DNA of 64,000 bases from Bacteroidales bacterium UBA4116 (GCA_002381645.1 DFXE01000010.1:5554-69553), one strand, 5' to 3'; counted from the first letter of the stretch, positions 34,791-45,129 are shown. The notes: generated by a model not told the origin, from the sequence alone. Translations and numbers: made by a program.

Positions 34791-35637
34791 AATCAAAAGG
34801 AATATCTTCCCATTTACCGTTTATAAGCTCCCGGGTTGTACGAAAACCTGCCTCTTTTAAAAGATCCAGAGCCTCAGGTCGTCCGTCGTTCACCAGATCG
34901 GGAAAATGACAATCCGAATTGACCATGACGGGAATATTCATCTTCTTCAGTAACGGGATAAAATTTTTATGAGGGAATGTCTGTCCTTTCCTTTTGAGGT
35001 TTTTGGTGTTTATTTCTACCATTAATCCTTTTTTACCGATCAATTCCAGACAGGGAATAAATAAATCCTTGTACCAGTCAGCATCTATTGAGAATTCCTC
35101 AAACCGTTCCCCGTTCATGTATACTTTATCTATGTGTCCTACAATATCGATGCCTCCAGCTTCAATCATATGTAGGGTAGATTCGAAATACTTTCTCACC
35201 AGGCGTTTAATATCCCCCTCAAAATAAGTAAAGAAACCGGCTTTATAATCGGTAAAACTGCCGTCAATACAAAACATATTTTCTTCAGAAAGTTCATTGG
35301 ATACAGGCAAATAGTGTATAGACCCAATCCGGTAATCCAACGGTAATTCCTGGAAATAACGAATTGACGGATTGTAAGTTTGGTCGAGATAATCAATTTC
35401 TAATGCTGTGTATATTTCTAAACGGTCTTTGTATTTTTGTTTTAAACGGTCTATTTCATTCAGATACTCTGTCATATCACTTAATGACATGTTCCAGAAG
35501 GTATCGAACGGTAAAGGTGAATGGGATGAAAAGCCATATGCACGGAAGCCCTTGGATAAAGCGAACTTTACATAGTTTTCCGGAGCGCTTCTGCCGTCAC
35601 AAAACGTACAATGGCTATGATAATTACTTAAAACCAT
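34789..35637 (-). CDS. Histidinol-phosphatase-type PHP-domain hydrolase
   Basis: A 282-residue PHP protein of the HisJ/YtvP-like type. NYHSHCTFCDGR provides the first metal ligands (H-x-H) and GFSSHSPLPF, ALEIDYL, GSIHYL and DIVGHIDKV provide further ligands. VMVNSDCHFPDLV near the C-terminus closes the trinuclear site. It is predicted to remove phosphate from histidinol phosphate or a related small molecule. There are no other his genes nearby, so the substrate is open. Confidence 0.85.
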   Translation of the reverse strand: MVLSNYHSHCTFCDGRSAPENYVKFALSKGFRAYGFSSHSPLPFDTFWNMSLSDMTEYLNEIDRLKQKYKDRLEIYTALEIDYLDQTYNPSIRYFQELPLDYRIGSIHYLPVSNELSEENMFCIDGSFTDYKAGFFTYFEGDIKRLVRKYFESTLHMIEAGGIDIVGHIDKVYMNGERFEEFSIDADWYKDLFIPCLELIGKKGLMVEINTKNLKRKGQTFPHKNFIPLLKKMNIPVMVNSDCHFPDLVNDGRPEALDLLKEAGFRTTRELINGKWEDIPFD

Positions 35638-35716
35638 ATGTCAAGTGGGAAACATAGGAAAAGTGGGAGACGAAAAGTTGATAAATAACCTTTCACCTCC
35701 TCACTTTATCTTTCTG

Positions 35717-36907
35717 TTATTTTATTACTTTAAGTTCTTTTCCAACTTTGATGAAAGCGTTGATAGCTTTATCAAGATGTTCTTTCTCATGTCCGGCGGA
35801 AAGTTGTACACGGATACGGGCCTGTTCTTTAGGCACGACAGGATAATAAAATCCGGTTACGTAAATACCTTCTTCCTGCATACGGGAAGCGAAGTCTTGT
35901 GATAGTTTGGCATTATAAAGCATAACCGCACAAATTGCTGATTGAGTAGGCTTGATATCAAAACCAGCTGCAATCATTTTCTCGCAGAAATAATTTACAT
36001 TGTCAATTAATTTAGTATGAAGTTCATCACTTTCATCAAGCATTTTGAACATTTCCAGGCTGGCACCCACAATCACCGGAGCAAGCGAATTAGAGAAAAG
36101 ATACGGACGGGAGCGCTGGCGGAGCATATCTATTATCTCTTTTTTTCCGGTGGTAAAACCACCCATAGCTCCACCGAATGCTTTACCCAGCGTTCCGGTA
36201 AAAATATCGATTTTGCCGTAGCAATCGAATTGTTCGGCTATGCCTCTTCCTGTAGGACCTACTACACCTGCCGAATGAGACTCGTCTACCATTACCAATG
36301 CGTCATATTTTTCAGCAAGTTCACATATTTTATCCATGGGGGCAACATTGCCGTCCATTGAAAAAACGCCGTCTGTTGCGATAATACGGAAACGTTGCGC
36401 CTGAGCTTCTTTCAGGCAACGTTCCAGATCGGCCATATCCGCATTGGCGTATCTGTAACGTTTAGCTTTACATAAGCGTACGCCATCAATTATGGACGCG
36501 TGGTTTAAAGCATCTGATATGATCGCATCTTCGTCTGTAAATAAAGGTTCGAATAAACCTCCGTTAGCATCAAAGCAGGCAGCATACAAGATGGTATCTT
36601 CCGTTTTGAAATAATTTGAAATAGCTTTTTCGAGCTGTTTATGCAAATCCTGGGTCCCGCAGATAAAACGAACGGATGACATCCCGTAACCATGTGTATC
36701 CATTGCTTTCTTAGCTGCATTAATAAGACGTTGGTTGTCCGATAATCCTAAGTAGTTGTTGGCGCAGAAGTTCAATACATGGTCGCCTTCATTAACCTGA
36801 ATGTCGGCTCTTTGAGGCGTAGTAATAATACGCTCTTTCTTGTACAGGCCGGCCTGCTCGATATCAGCCAGTTCACCTGTAAGAAAATCTTTTAATTTTC
36901 CGTACAT
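35717..36907 (-). CDS. kbl: Glycine C-acetyltransferase (2-amino-3-ketobutyrate CoA ligase)
   Basis: A 396-residue alpha-oxoamine synthase. NFCANNYLGLSDNQ, GYGMSSVRFICGTQDLHKQL and LVMVDESHSAGVVG (PLP-binding Asp and His) are followed by TGTLGKAFGGAMGG with the Schiff-base lysine. It cleaves 2-amino-3-oxobutanoate with CoA into glycine and acetyl-CoA in threonine degradation. No threonine dehydrogenase is adjacent. A near-consensus element, GACCTTTG (36949-36942), lies 35 bases upstream. Confidence 0.93.
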   Translation of the reverse strand: MYGKLKDFLTGELADIEQAGLYKKERIITTPQRADIQVNEGDHVLNFCANNYLGLSDNQRLINAAKKAMDTHGYGMSSVRFICGTQDLHKQLEKAISNYFKTEDTILYAACFDANGGLFEPLFTDEDAIISDALNHASIIDGVRLCKAKRYRYANADMADLERCLKEAQAQRFRIIATDGVFSMDGNVAPMDKICELAEKYDALVMVDESHSAGVVGPTGRGIAEQFDCYGKIDIFTGTLGKAFGGAMGGFTTGKKEIIDMLRQRSRPYLFSNSLAPVIVGASLEMFKMLDESDELHTKLIDNVNYFCEKMIAAGFDIKPTQSAICAVMLYNAKLSQDFASRMQEEGIYVTGFYYPVVPKEQARIRVQLSAGHEKEHLDKAINAFIKVGKELKVIK

Positions 36908-37000
36908 ACCCTTTGTTTTTTGTTTGTATTTAATCGATACGCAAAGGTCTTATTTTTTTATGAAAAAAAAGGATTTGCCGGAAAAAATGTATGAGAGTGT

Positions 37001-37207
37001 TTACAATTGTTTAGCTTTGAATCCGGCTTTTTCAACTGCGGATATAATACTTTCGGCAGGAATTCCGGCGGTAACTTCCAGCACTTTATCTGGCGAGGCG
37101 AGGTCTAAATTCCATTCTTCGGGTTTTATTATATCATTGAGTTTTTCACCAATTGCCGACACACATCCGCCGCATTTCGCATTTGTTTTGAATTTCATTG
37201 TTTTCAT
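37001..37207 (-). CDS. Small heavy-metal-associated (HMA) protein, CopZ-like
   Basis: A 68-residue cytoplasmic HMA-fold protein. The metal-binding loop is NAKCGGCVSAIGEKL (CGGC in place of the common C-x-x-C with M in front), and the C-terminal strand GIPAESIISAVEKAGFKAKQ is typical. It lies 20 bases downstream of copA on the same strand and probably delivers or receives Cu(I). Confidence 0.85.
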   Translation of the reverse strand: MKTMKFKTNAKCGGCVSAIGEKLNDIIKPEEWNLDLASPDKVLEVTAGIPAESIISAVEKAGFKAKQL

Positions 37208-37227
37208 TATCGGGGTTTATACTTTTT

Positions 37228-39438
37228 TTATTTCATGAATTTAAGGCGCAGACTGTTGGTTACTACAGCTACCGAACTGAAAGCCATGGCTGCGCTTGCA
37301 ATCATCGGATTCAATAATAAGCCGTTTACAGGATACAATACACCTGCCGCCAAAGGTATACCTATTAAATTAAATATAAATGCCCAAAACAAATTTTGTT
37401 TGATTAAACGTACGGTTTGTTTTGAAAGGCGGATAGCTTCAGGAAGAAGTGTCAGGTCGGATGTTATCAATGTGACCATGGCAACATCCATAGCAATATC
37501 CGTTCCTTTTCCCATTGCTACGCTTACGTCTGCACGCGCTAAAGCCTGCGAATCGTTTATACCGTCGCCTACCATGGCAACTTTTTTTCCTAAAGCCTGT
37601 AAATCTTTTATATAAATATCTTTATCATTGGGTAACACACCTGCTTTATAATGATCGATGCCTAATACGGTAGCGACCATATTAGCGCTTTGTGGTGAAT
37701 CACCCGTGAGCAGATGGATGTCTATTCCTTCCCGTTTTAAATGATCTACAGCTATTAAAGATGTAGGTTTGATACGGTCGGAAACAGCGAGAACTGCAAT
37801 CAATCCGTTGTCTTTTCCATAGTATACCACACTAAAACCGCTTTTTTCCCATCGGTCGATATGCTTTTGTACTTTTTCCGGGATCACGGTTCCGAAATCT
37901 CCCATCATCTTTTTATTTCCTATCCAGAATATATGACTATCAAATTTGAGCTGGATTCCCATGCCCGTTATACTTTCAAAATGTTCAGGTTCGAAAAGGG
38001 AAGCACCCGGGACCTCCAGCCAGTTAATAACAGCGGATGCGAGCGGATGTTCGGATTTCATTTCCGCAGTATACAGGATATCTAAGTAAGTGACGTCTGA
38101 CTCGGAAACCCAGTATGAATCGATTACTACGGGAATCCCTTCGGTAAGCGTACCTGTCTTATCCAGTACAATCGTATCTATTTGACATAAATTCTCCAAT
38201 GCATAGGCATCTTTAATAAGGATATGACGCTCGGCTGCTTTTCCCATTCCTACCATTAACGCAGTGGGAGTAGCAAGCCCTAATGCACAAGGACAGGCAA
38301 TTACCAAAACCGAAACGGCAGATAACAAGGCATATGAGAAATAAGATTGACCTCCCGCTACCAACCAGACGATAAAAGTTATAATGGCTATTAACACCAC
38401 TACGGGTACAAATATCCGGCTAATTTTATCCACTATGCGTTGTACAGGAGCTTTACTGCCTTGCGCTTCCTGTACCATTTGCACAATCTGTGCGAGAACG
38501 GTTGTTTTACCTACATTAGTGGCTTGCAAAGTAAAAGCACCTTTTTGGTTGATCGTTCCCGCAAGCACTTTTTCACCTGCAACCTTTTCAACAGGTAAGG
38601 GTTCGCCACTCAGCATACTTTCGTCAACCGATGAACATCCGCTAACGAGTATTCCATCGACCGGTATTTTTTCTCCCGGACGGACACTGATGATATCATT
38701 TATCTGTAAGGCGGAGATCGGTATCTCTTCTTCTTTGCCATCAGTTATTCGTCTTGCCGTTTTCGGTTGTAATCCCATCAGCCCCTTAATAGCAGAAGAT
38801 GTACTGTTCTTTGCCCGTTCTTCGAGGAATTTACCGAGTAATACGAATGCTATAATAATACCGGAAGCTTCATAATATACGTGAGGCTCTATTCCTCTGT
38901 CCGTCCAGAACTGTGGAAAAAGAGTATTGAACAAACTAAACAGAAAAGCAATGGATGTGCTTAAGGCCACTAATGTGTCCATATTGGGATTGCCATGCAG
39001 GGCATTGCGCACCCCATTCACATAAAATGAGCGTCCGAACAACAGCATAATGGCCAGCGCCAACGCCATCATTATCCAATTGACATAAGGAAGATGCATA
39101 AATACCATACCTAATATGGCAAGGGGAATGGCAAGTATCCATGCACCGATAGTATTACGTTTTAGTAGTATATAGCGTTTCCAGTTCATTTCGTCTCTTA
39201 TTTCCATCGGATTTTCCTCTTCAATGATCAAATCATATCCTGCAGCCTGTACGGCAGATTTCATATCCTGAAGAGATATATCTGATGGGTGGTAAGTAAC
39301 TTTCAATGAATTGGTAGCGAAATTGACAGAAGCGTCATCTACACCATGCATTTTCTTTACTGTAGTTTCAACATTGTTTGCACAAACGGCACAACTCATA
39401 TCGAGTACCGGTATTATTATCGTTTCAATTTTTTCCAT
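37228..39438 (-). CDS. copA: Copper-exporting P1B-type ATPase
   Basis: A 736-residue CopA. One N-terminal HMA domain has MSCAVC (C16, C19), then eight membrane segments. The actuator TGE-like motif is MLSGEPLPVEKV, the CPC transmembrane motif is VIACPCALGLATPTAL, the phosphorylation site is DKTGTLTEGIP, and the hinge is MVGDGINDSQALARADVSVA. The closing signature MAFSSVAVVTNSLRL is that of the Cu(I) subgroup. It pumps Cu(I) out of the cytoplasm and is followed by the CopZ-like gene. Confidence 0.95.
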   Translation of the reverse strand: MEKIETIIIPVLDMSCAVCANNVETTVKKMHGVDDASVNFATNSLKVTYHPSDISLQDMKSAVQAAGYDLIIEEENPMEIRDEMNWKRYILLKRNTIGAWILAIPLAILGMVFMHLPYVNWIMMALALAIMLLFGRSFYVNGVRNALHGNPNMDTLVALSTSIAFLFSLFNTLFPQFWTDRGIEPHVYYEASGIIIAFVLLGKFLEERAKNSTSSAIKGLMGLQPKTARRITDGKEEEIPISALQINDIISVRPGEKIPVDGILVSGCSSVDESMLSGEPLPVEKVAGEKVLAGTINQKGAFTLQATNVGKTTVLAQIVQMVQEAQGSKAPVQRIVDKISRIFVPVVVLIAIITFIVWLVAGGQSYFSYALLSAVSVLVIACPCALGLATPTALMVGMGKAAERHILIKDAYALENLCQIDTIVLDKTGTLTEGIPVVIDSYWVSESDVTYLDILYTAEMKSEHPLASAVINWLEVPGASLFEPEHFESITGMGIQLKFDSHIFWIGNKKMMGDFGTVIPEKVQKHIDRWEKSGFSVVYYGKDNGLIAVLAVSDRIKPTSLIAVDHLKREGIDIHLLTGDSPQSANMVATVLGIDHYKAGVLPNDKDIYIKDLQALGKKVAMVGDGINDSQALARADVSVAMGKGTDIAMDVAMVTLITSDLTLLPEAIRLSKQTVRLIKQNLFWAFIFNLIGIPLAAGVLYPVNGLLLNPMIASAAMAFSSVAVVTNSLRLKFMK

Positions 39439-39801
39439 TATAATTCAGCTTGTAGCCACACTGTATAAAATAAAACAACTGCCCTTTTTCTTTTGTTTCT
39501 TTTGGCGTAAAAAAGAAATAGAGGGTACATTATCCTTTTTACTATATCTAATACAAAGTTATGCTTTTTGAGTGAATAATAATAAAAAGGATTAATCATA
39601 TTGTAAAATTTCGTGCATAATCCTATCCGTTTTTATACGTATATATGTCTTTTTTGTACTATCTTTTTCTCTCATTATCATATCGGATAAGCTGTTTTAT
39701 GGTCGGGTTTAACCCTTCATTTTGATGATTGAAGAGCCTGCGAATCTTATAATGCATATATGTTTATATTCCGGCCGAATTATCTACCTTTGTCATCCGA
39801 A
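39439..39801. other. Divergent intergenic region copA/pcrA
   Basis: No gene. It contains a minus-strand TAACTTTG (39561-39554), a possible copA promoter 116 bases before its ATG, and the pcrA promoter-like element at 39785-39792. Confidence 0.4.
39785..39792 (+). promoter_or_regulatory. Promoter -7 element for pcrA
   Basis: TACCTTTG ten bases before the ATG at 39802. If real, transcription starts just before that ATG, which argues against the upstream ATG at 39760. Confidence 0.5.
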
Positions 39802-42099
39802 ATGGAAAAACGTGTAGAACAATATCTGGATCAGCTGAACGAAAATCAGCGCGAAGCTGTATTATATACAGACGGGCCGGAACTGGTAATAGCCGGTGCC
39901 GGATCGGGGAAGACGCGCGTGCTTACTTTTAAGATCGCTTATTTGCTGGAATGCGGGTTGCCCCCTCAAAGTATACTTGCACTCACATTTACCAATAAAG
40001 CGGCGAGGGAAATGAAAGAGCGTATCGGATTGCTGACCGAACCTTCTAAAGCACGTCGTTTATGGATGGGTACGTTCCATTCGATATTCTCGCGTATCCT
40101 ACGGGCTGAGGCCGACCGGTTGGGATATCCTTCCGGCTTTACGATTTATGACTCCGCCGACTCGAAAAGCCTTATCAAAGGGATAATAAAGGAAATGCAA
40201 TTAGACGATAAGACTTATCGGCCCGGAATGATACAAAACCGAATTTCCAATGCTAAGAACGCCCTGGTTACATGGCAGGCTTATGAACAAAATAAAGAAT
40301 TGGTTGAGAATGATATCCGCGCGAACGTTCCGCTGATACGGGATATTTATAAACGATACCAGAACCGCTCTTTCCAGGCCGGGGCCATGGATTTTGACGA
40401 TCTCCTTTTGCAAACGAATATATTATTCCGGGATCATCCGGATGTGCTGGATAAATACCGTCATTTCTTTCAGTATATCTTAGTCGATGAGTATCAGGAT
40501 ACGAATTTTTCCCAACATTTGATCGTGCAGCGTTTAGCGGAATTACACGGGCGTATCTGTGTGGTAGGTGATGATGCGCAGAGTATTTATTCCTTCAGAG
40601 GAGCGAATATTGATAATATTCTGCAATTTAAAAAGATCTATCCGAATGTCCGTATTTTTAAATTGGAACAGAATTACCGATCAACACAAAATATTGTAAA
40701 TGCGGCAAACAGCCTGATCCATAAGAATACTGAGCAGATACACAAAACAGTATATTCGGAGAACGAGGAAGGTAATAAAGTTCATATAGCGTCATCGTAT
40801 TCAGATTACGAAGAAGCATACGTCGTTGCGTCTAAAATAACAGAAATGCGAATGGGAGAGGGGCATTACTCCTTTGCCGACTTTGCCGTACTTTACCGTA
40901 CCAATGCGCAATCCCGTACGTTGGAAGAAGCTTTGCGGAAAAGGAATATACCTTACAAGATATACGGAGGCTTATCGTTTTACCAACGTAAAGAAATAAA
41001 AGATGTAGTAGCTTATTTGCGGTTAATTGTCAATCCGCACGATGAAGAAGCACTTAAGCGGATCATCAATTACCCCACACGTGGTATCGGTAATACTACG
41101 GTGGGTAAGTTGATCGATGCTGCAAATGAAAACAGTGTAAGCGTATGGACGGTGTTGGGCGACCTTAAGGAATACCGTGTGCCTGTTAACAGCGGTACAG
41201 CTAAAAAACTGGATGCCTTCCGCGAGATGATAGAAGGTTTTATTGAACAAAATAAAACATTGCCCGCTGATGAGATCACTACGCTGGTAGTAAGGCAGAG
41301 TGGGATAGCCGCCGAACTTTTCCGCGACCGGAGTGTAGAAGGCATCAGCAAACAGGAAAACCTGGAAGAGCTTTTGAAGGGTGTGTCGGAATATATTGAT
41401 ATTCGGCGTGAAGAAGGCGAAGAAGTGATTTCCCTTGCCGAGTTTTTGAGTGAAATATCATTACTTACCGATCAGGATAACGATAAGGATGAGAATACGA
41501 ATAAGGTAACGTTAATGACTATCCACGCGGCAAAAGGTCTTGAATTTAAAAATGTATTTGTGGTCGGGTTAGAAGAAGATTTGTTTCCTTCGTCCATGTC
41601 AAAAGATAATATACGTGCGATAGAGGAGGAGAGGCGCTTGTTTTATGTAGCTATTACCCGTGCCGAAGAGAATTGTATCCTGACCTATGCCAAAAGCCGT
41701 TTTCGTAATGGAAAAAGCAATTTGTGCACCCCCAGCCGCTTCCTTCGTGATATCGATACGCAGTTTCTGGACGCGCCTAATGAAGTCTCTGCAACCGATT
41801 CGTTTGCTACAGCCAGAGAATCGTATAACCGGGCGGCCTTTGTTTCTCCTTTCCAACAACCCAAAGCTGTGGAACCGGATGTAATATCTAAATCCACTGA
41901 TTCATCAGATATACCTGTTCCGGTAGCGGATCTTTCCGAATTGCAAGTGGGTGTCAAAGTAAGGCATGACCGTTTTGGTGTAGGTGTTGTAACGGCAATA
42001 GACGGAGAAGGCGGAAATACCAAAGCGACTGTTCAGTTTGCCAATTTCGGACAAAAACAGTTGCTTCTCAAGTTTGCGCGGTTATCAATCATCTCCTGA
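39802..42099 (+). CDS. pcrA: ATP-dependent DNA helicase, UvrD/PcrA family
   Basis: A 765-residue SF1A helicase from the ATG at 39802. Motif Q is LNENQREAVLY, Walker A is VIAGAGSGKTRVL, motif II is YILVDEYQDTN, motif III is VVGDDAQSIYSFRGAN, motif IV is KLEQNYRST, motif V is MTIHAAKGLEFKNVFVVGLEE and motif VI is RRLFYVAITRAEENC. A C-terminal Tudor-like tail (VGVKVRHDRFGVGVVTAI) of the kind PcrA uses to bind RNA polymerase is present. It acts in nucleotide excision repair and replication-fork rescue. Convergent with the lipoprotein gene at 42124. Confidence 0.95.
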   Translation: MEKRVEQYLDQLNENQREAVLYTDGPELVIAGAGSGKTRVLTFKIAYLLECGLPPQSILALTFTNKAAREMKERIGLLTEPSKARRLWMGTFHSIFSRILRAEADRLGYPSGFTIYDSADSKSLIKGIIKEMQLDDKTYRPGMIQNRISNAKNALVTWQAYEQNKELVENDIRANVPLIRDIYKRYQNRSFQAGAMDFDDLLLQTNILFRDHPDVLDKYRHFFQYILVDEYQDTNFSQHLIVQRLAELHGRICVVGDDAQSIYSFRGANIDNILQFKKIYPNVRIFKLEQNYRSTQNIVNAANSLIHKNTEQIHKTVYSENEEGNKVHIASSYSDYEEAYVVASKITEMRMGEGHYSFADFAVLYRTNAQSRTLEEALRKRNIPYKIYGGLSFYQRKEIKDVVAYLRLIVNPHDEEALKRIINYPTRGIGNTTVGKLIDAANENSVSVWTVLGDLKEYRVPVNSGTAKKLDAFREMIEGFIEQNKTLPADEITTLVVRQSGIAAELFRDRSVEGISKQENLEELLKGVSEYIDIRREEGEEVISLAEFLSEISLLTDQDNDKDENTNKVTLMTIHAAKGLEFKNVFVVGLEEDLFPSSMSKDNIRAIEEERRLFYVAITRAEENCILTYAKSRFRNGKSNLCTPSRFLRDIDTQFLDAPNEVSATDSFATARESYNRAAFVSPFQQPKAVEPDVISKSTDSSDIPVPVADLSELQVGVKVRHDRFGVGVVTAIDGEGGNTKATVQFANFGQKQLLLKFARLSIIS

Positions 42100-42123
42100 A
42101 TTAAGATATAAAACAAATATAAC

Positions 42124-42894
42124 TTACCGTCTTCGTGAATACAACGGAAGTGAAAATACCTTATTTCCCCAGGAAGCAATCTTACCTGAGTCTGTAGTGA
42201 AACTGCTTACATAATTAATTTTAATAAAGAGACTATCATTTTGGGCATTCCTCTCTTTTTCTGAAATTTCAGTCAGATTGAAAGCATTGACATATACCGT
42301 TTTTGGATTTGTAACCCCTTCTCCTTCATTATGTAAAGTATCTCTGAAAACGCGAAGGTATAAGTTATAAAGACGGGCATAATCTTTATCAGATACAGGA
42401 TTGCTCGCAGGATTATAAGCCAGTTCATACCTGTTTATCTGGTCCGTTGAATCTACAATATTGGAAGTAAAAAGAAAAAAACGGTCCTGAATAAAGCCAT
42501 ATCTATCTTGTATTTGGGAAATACGACGTTCGTTTACGGAATCCTTAGTTAATGTATCCAATACTGATCCCAATGTAAACTGTGGTATTCGTTCAAATTT
42601 TACATCTTCCACAGTATAAAAGCCCTCCCTTCTTCCTGAGTCGGCATTCACCGGTAAACTGTAATCAAGTGTATAATCTAAAAGGATACAATCGCCATTA
42701 TCAACACCGGATGAAAGAGAAGTTGAATGTATAAACACACTATCCCGCAACTCCACCTTTATATCATTCTCTGATTTAATTACAACCCCCGGTTGATTAG
42801 TTATCGTTATTCTTTGCCCGCTGTCTCCCAGGCAGGAGGTGATAAGTATACCCGACAAAAAGATGAATATAAAGAATAGACTATACTTTTTCAT
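42124..42894 (-). CDS. NigD-like lipoprotein
   Basis: A 256-residue lipoprotein with lipobox ITSC at residue 21. It has an N-terminal OB-like part and a C-terminal beta-sandwich with RYELAYNP and ARLYNLYLRVF, parallel to RYQLSYDA and RIYNLFMRA in the gene at 43075, so the two are paralogues. NigD-like proteins are exported Bacteroidales lipoproteins of unknown function. A promoter-like TAAATTTG with upstream TTTG stands just before it. Confidence 0.8.
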   Translation of the reverse strand: MKKYSLFFIFIFLSGILITSCLGDSGQRITITNQPGVVIKSENDIKVELRDSVFIHSTSLSSGVDNGDCILLDYTLDYSLPVNADSGRREGFYTVEDVKFERIPQFTLGSVLDTLTKDSVNERRISQIQDRYGFIQDRFFLFTSNIVDSTDQINRYELAYNPASNPVSDKDYARLYNLYLRVFRDTLHNEGEGVTNPKTVYVNAFNLTEISEKERNAQNDSLFIKINYVSSFTTDSGKIASWGNKVFSLPLYSRRR

Positions 42895-42923
42895 ACGATA
42901 ATGCTTATATATAATTATGAGTA

Positions 42924-42931
42924 CAAATTTA
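42924..42931 (-). promoter_or_regulatory. Promoter -7 element for NigD-like gene
   Basis: TAAATTTG (minus) 30 bases before the ATG, with TTTG at 42957-42954 about 22 bases upstream. Confidence 0.55.
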
Positions 42932-42985
42932 CTATATTAAACGGAATTGATTACAAAAGAGTATAAAATGGAGAGTAATATACTA

Positions 42986-43040
42986 AAAAAAGAATACTTC
43001 TATTTCATCTTTTTGCGTAAAGTGCTGAAATAGAAGTATT
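42986..43040 (-). terminator. Terminator after the sigma/NigD operon
   Basis: Perfect 15-bp arms AATACTTCTATTTCA (42993-43007) and TGAAATAGAAGTATT (43026-43040). On the minus strand a run of CTTTTTTT follows, so it terminates transcription from 43075. Confidence 0.85.
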
Positions 43041-43074
43041 TTAGAAAACTGAAAAATTAAGTTATAATCAGCTA

Positions 43075-43848
43075 TTAATTATCTTCCGGGATAAGATAAC
43101 CAAAATCTAATTTATTCCACTTTTCAATAGCAGTAGTATCTTTATTAAAAGAAGTAATATAGTTTATACGGATATTCACTTCTTTTTTTCCTTCATTTTT
43201 TTCCGCTATGATGGCGTTTCTAAGGAAGCTTTCAAAATTAAATGCGATTAAAGATGCCTGGTTGGAAGTAGGAGCTTTACCTTTATCTGTTTCTACTGCC
43301 CTCATAAATAGATTATAGATGCGTTTATCATTTTCGGTAATGACTTCCTGATTTGCATCGTAAGATAACTGATATCTCCTTTTCTGATCAGTCATAACCT
43401 CTCCATGGAAGGAAGTTAAAACGAAATAATCTTGAATGTATTTGTCCGCTCTAAGTTCTGAAATAGGTATTTCATTAGAAAGGATAGTAGCCGTATCAGT
43501 CAAATAGGGTATATTGTCATATTTTGTAGCCGCAAGGGATTGATTTATTGTAACTGTCCAGTATCCGTTTGTTTGAGCTGCAACATTTTCGTCAGAATCA
43601 AAATTGATATGATACTGGAAATAAATAATATCTCCGGGTTCGTATCCTGAATTTTGCATTTGAGGTGAATACAGATAACTATCATAAGAGTCTCCTTCGT
43701 TAACCCGTAATAACACTTTTCCGGGACTTTTATAATAGTCAACTATCCCGATTTCGATATCTGTCCTTTCATTATTCCCTCCGTCAAGACATGAGGCCAA
43801 CAACATTACACATGCGGCAAAGAAACCGCCGAATACTAATTTTTTCAT
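43075..43848 (-). CDS. NigD-like lipoprotein in sigma-factor operon
   Basis: A 257-residue lipoprotein from the ATG at 43848 (MKKLVFGGFFAACVMLLASC), with the lipid-modified Cys at 20. The NigD-type two-domain layout is as in the gene at 42124. A frame reaching 43881 adds residues without signal-peptide character and is not preferred. It lies 36 bases after the beta-barrel protein gene, so it is part of the ECF sigma operon. Confidence 0.8.
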   Translation of the reverse strand: MKKLVFGGFFAACVMLLASCLDGGNNERTDIEIGIVDYYKSPGKVLLRVNEGDSYDSYLYSPQMQNSGYEPGDIIYFQYHINFDSDENVAAQTNGYWTVTINQSLAATKYDNIPYLTDTATILSNEIPISELRADKYIQDYFVLTSFHGEVMTDQKRRYQLSYDANQEVITENDKRIYNLFMRAVETDKGKAPTSNQASLIAFNFESFLRNAIIAEKNEGKKEVNIRINYITSFNKDTTAIEKWNKLDFGYLIPEDN

Positions 43849-43884
43849 TTTACGTTTGTAATTTATTATATTATTAATCATTCA

Positions 43885-45129
43885 TTAAAAGCTTAACCGG
43901 AATCCGATCTGCGGACTTACATTAAAAGGTTTATCGGAATATATGGTTTCAATATCGCTTCCGTTATCAAAATAATAGGCAGCGCCAACTTCGGCAAAGG
44001 CGCTTAAAAACCGGATAACCGGATAGCTAACACCTGCCCGCGCATTTACAGACCATTGCCATTCTTTCATCCTAGTGCTCTCCGTCATAGTGGAAATATG
44101 TTCGTTACCCACGAAACTCCTTACCCGTAATTGTCCGGCAACATTCACTTCCGTAAGCGCTCCGGCGGCCGTATAAAACTGGAAACGGTTCCATTCGGCT
44201 ATCTTGTAGGAAACAGAGAGAGGTATTCCTATAAAATGCAACCGTTGGCGGGTTTTGTTATTGTATGCCGAAGCCTGCGTTTCCCAATCCGAATTGAGCA
44301 TGGAATATACGATGCCGGATTGAAGCGAGAAACGATCGTTTAAATGCCTGCTGACGGATAATCCGAAGGAAACAGGCGTACGGTGTTTGATATTTGTTTT
44401 CGGCGCTTTACCTGTATTCAGATCGGCATTTGAATTCATAGATAAGAGTTTTTCATCTTCAAGCGAACTGCTTTTCAATACATATGTGTTGACCACATTG
44501 CCTGTTGATTCCGTGAATCCGCCTGCACCCATACCAAACCCCCATTTACGGGAAGCCTGGCTTTTTTCCTTTTTTCTTTTCTGCGGATTTTCTTTCACCT
44601 CCGGCTCATCGATAATCAACGGATAATTCCTATGAATATCAATAACTTCCATAATTCTTTTCTTTTCTTTGACCGGACCTTCTTTATCAGGAATTTCTTC
44701 TGTTATATAAACGGTAGTATCTTCCTGAGGATAATACAATGTCGTTTCCGAACGGGTTACGGTTCTTATGGAGGCGGAAGCTATGCTGACAGGTTGCTTC
44801 TCTGTTTGTTTATCAGGTGTAATTTCCGGTGCTTTAACTTCTTGTTTAATAATGGATTCTATTTTTTCGGTTTCTTTTTCAATCTGCTTCGCGATTGTTG
44901 AATCCATTTGGTTATGTTGGGATATATAAAGGCTACCTGTAATTAGGAATAAAGAAGTGATAACGGCAGCGGCAATATACGTTATTCTTTTACGCCATGG
45001 AATAATAACGGCTTTCTTTGGGAGGCGTTTTTCAATCGCCTCCCAGTCATCAGGAGAGGTATCCGTTTCAAAATGTTCAAGTTTGGAGCGGATCAGATCA
45101 TCCAATATATCTCTTTCGTTTTTTTTCAT
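43885..45129 (-). CDS. Envelope protein with inner-membrane anchor and outer-membrane beta-barrel domain
   Basis: A 414-residue protein. The N-terminus is a cytoplasmic anti-sigma-like segment (about 1-46, DDLIRSKLEHFETDTSPDDW), then one membrane segment (about 49-69). A long charged linker follows (about 70-185, including proline, lysine and glutamate-rich stretches). The C-terminal 230 residues have the alternating strands of a PorT-type OmpA-like barrel (FGLSVSRHLNDRFSLQSGIV, WSVNARAGVSYPVIRFLSAF, SPQIGFRLSF). It follows the ECF sigma gene by 6 bases, so it may combine sigma-factor control with envelope sensing. The barrel assignment is by strand pattern. Confidence 0.75.
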   Translation of the reverse strand: MKKNERDILDDLIRSKLEHFETDTSPDDWEAIEKRLPKKAVIIPWRKRITYIAAAVITSLFLITGSLYISQHNQMDSTIAKQIEKETEKIESIIKQEVKAPEITPDKQTEKQPVSIASASIRTVTRSETTLYYPQEDTTVYITEEIPDKEGPVKEKKRIMEVIDIHRNYPLIIDEPEVKENPQKRKKEKSQASRKWGFGMGAGGFTESTGNVVNTYVLKSSSLEDEKLLSMNSNADLNTGKAPKTNIKHRTPVSFGLSVSRHLNDRFSLQSGIVYSMLNSDWETQASAYNNKTRQRLHFIGIPLSVSYKIAEWNRFQFYTAAGALTEVNVAGQLRVRSFVGNEHISTMTESTRMKEWQWSVNARAGVSYPVIRFLSAFAEVGAAYYFDNGSDIETIYSDKPFNVSPQIGFRLSF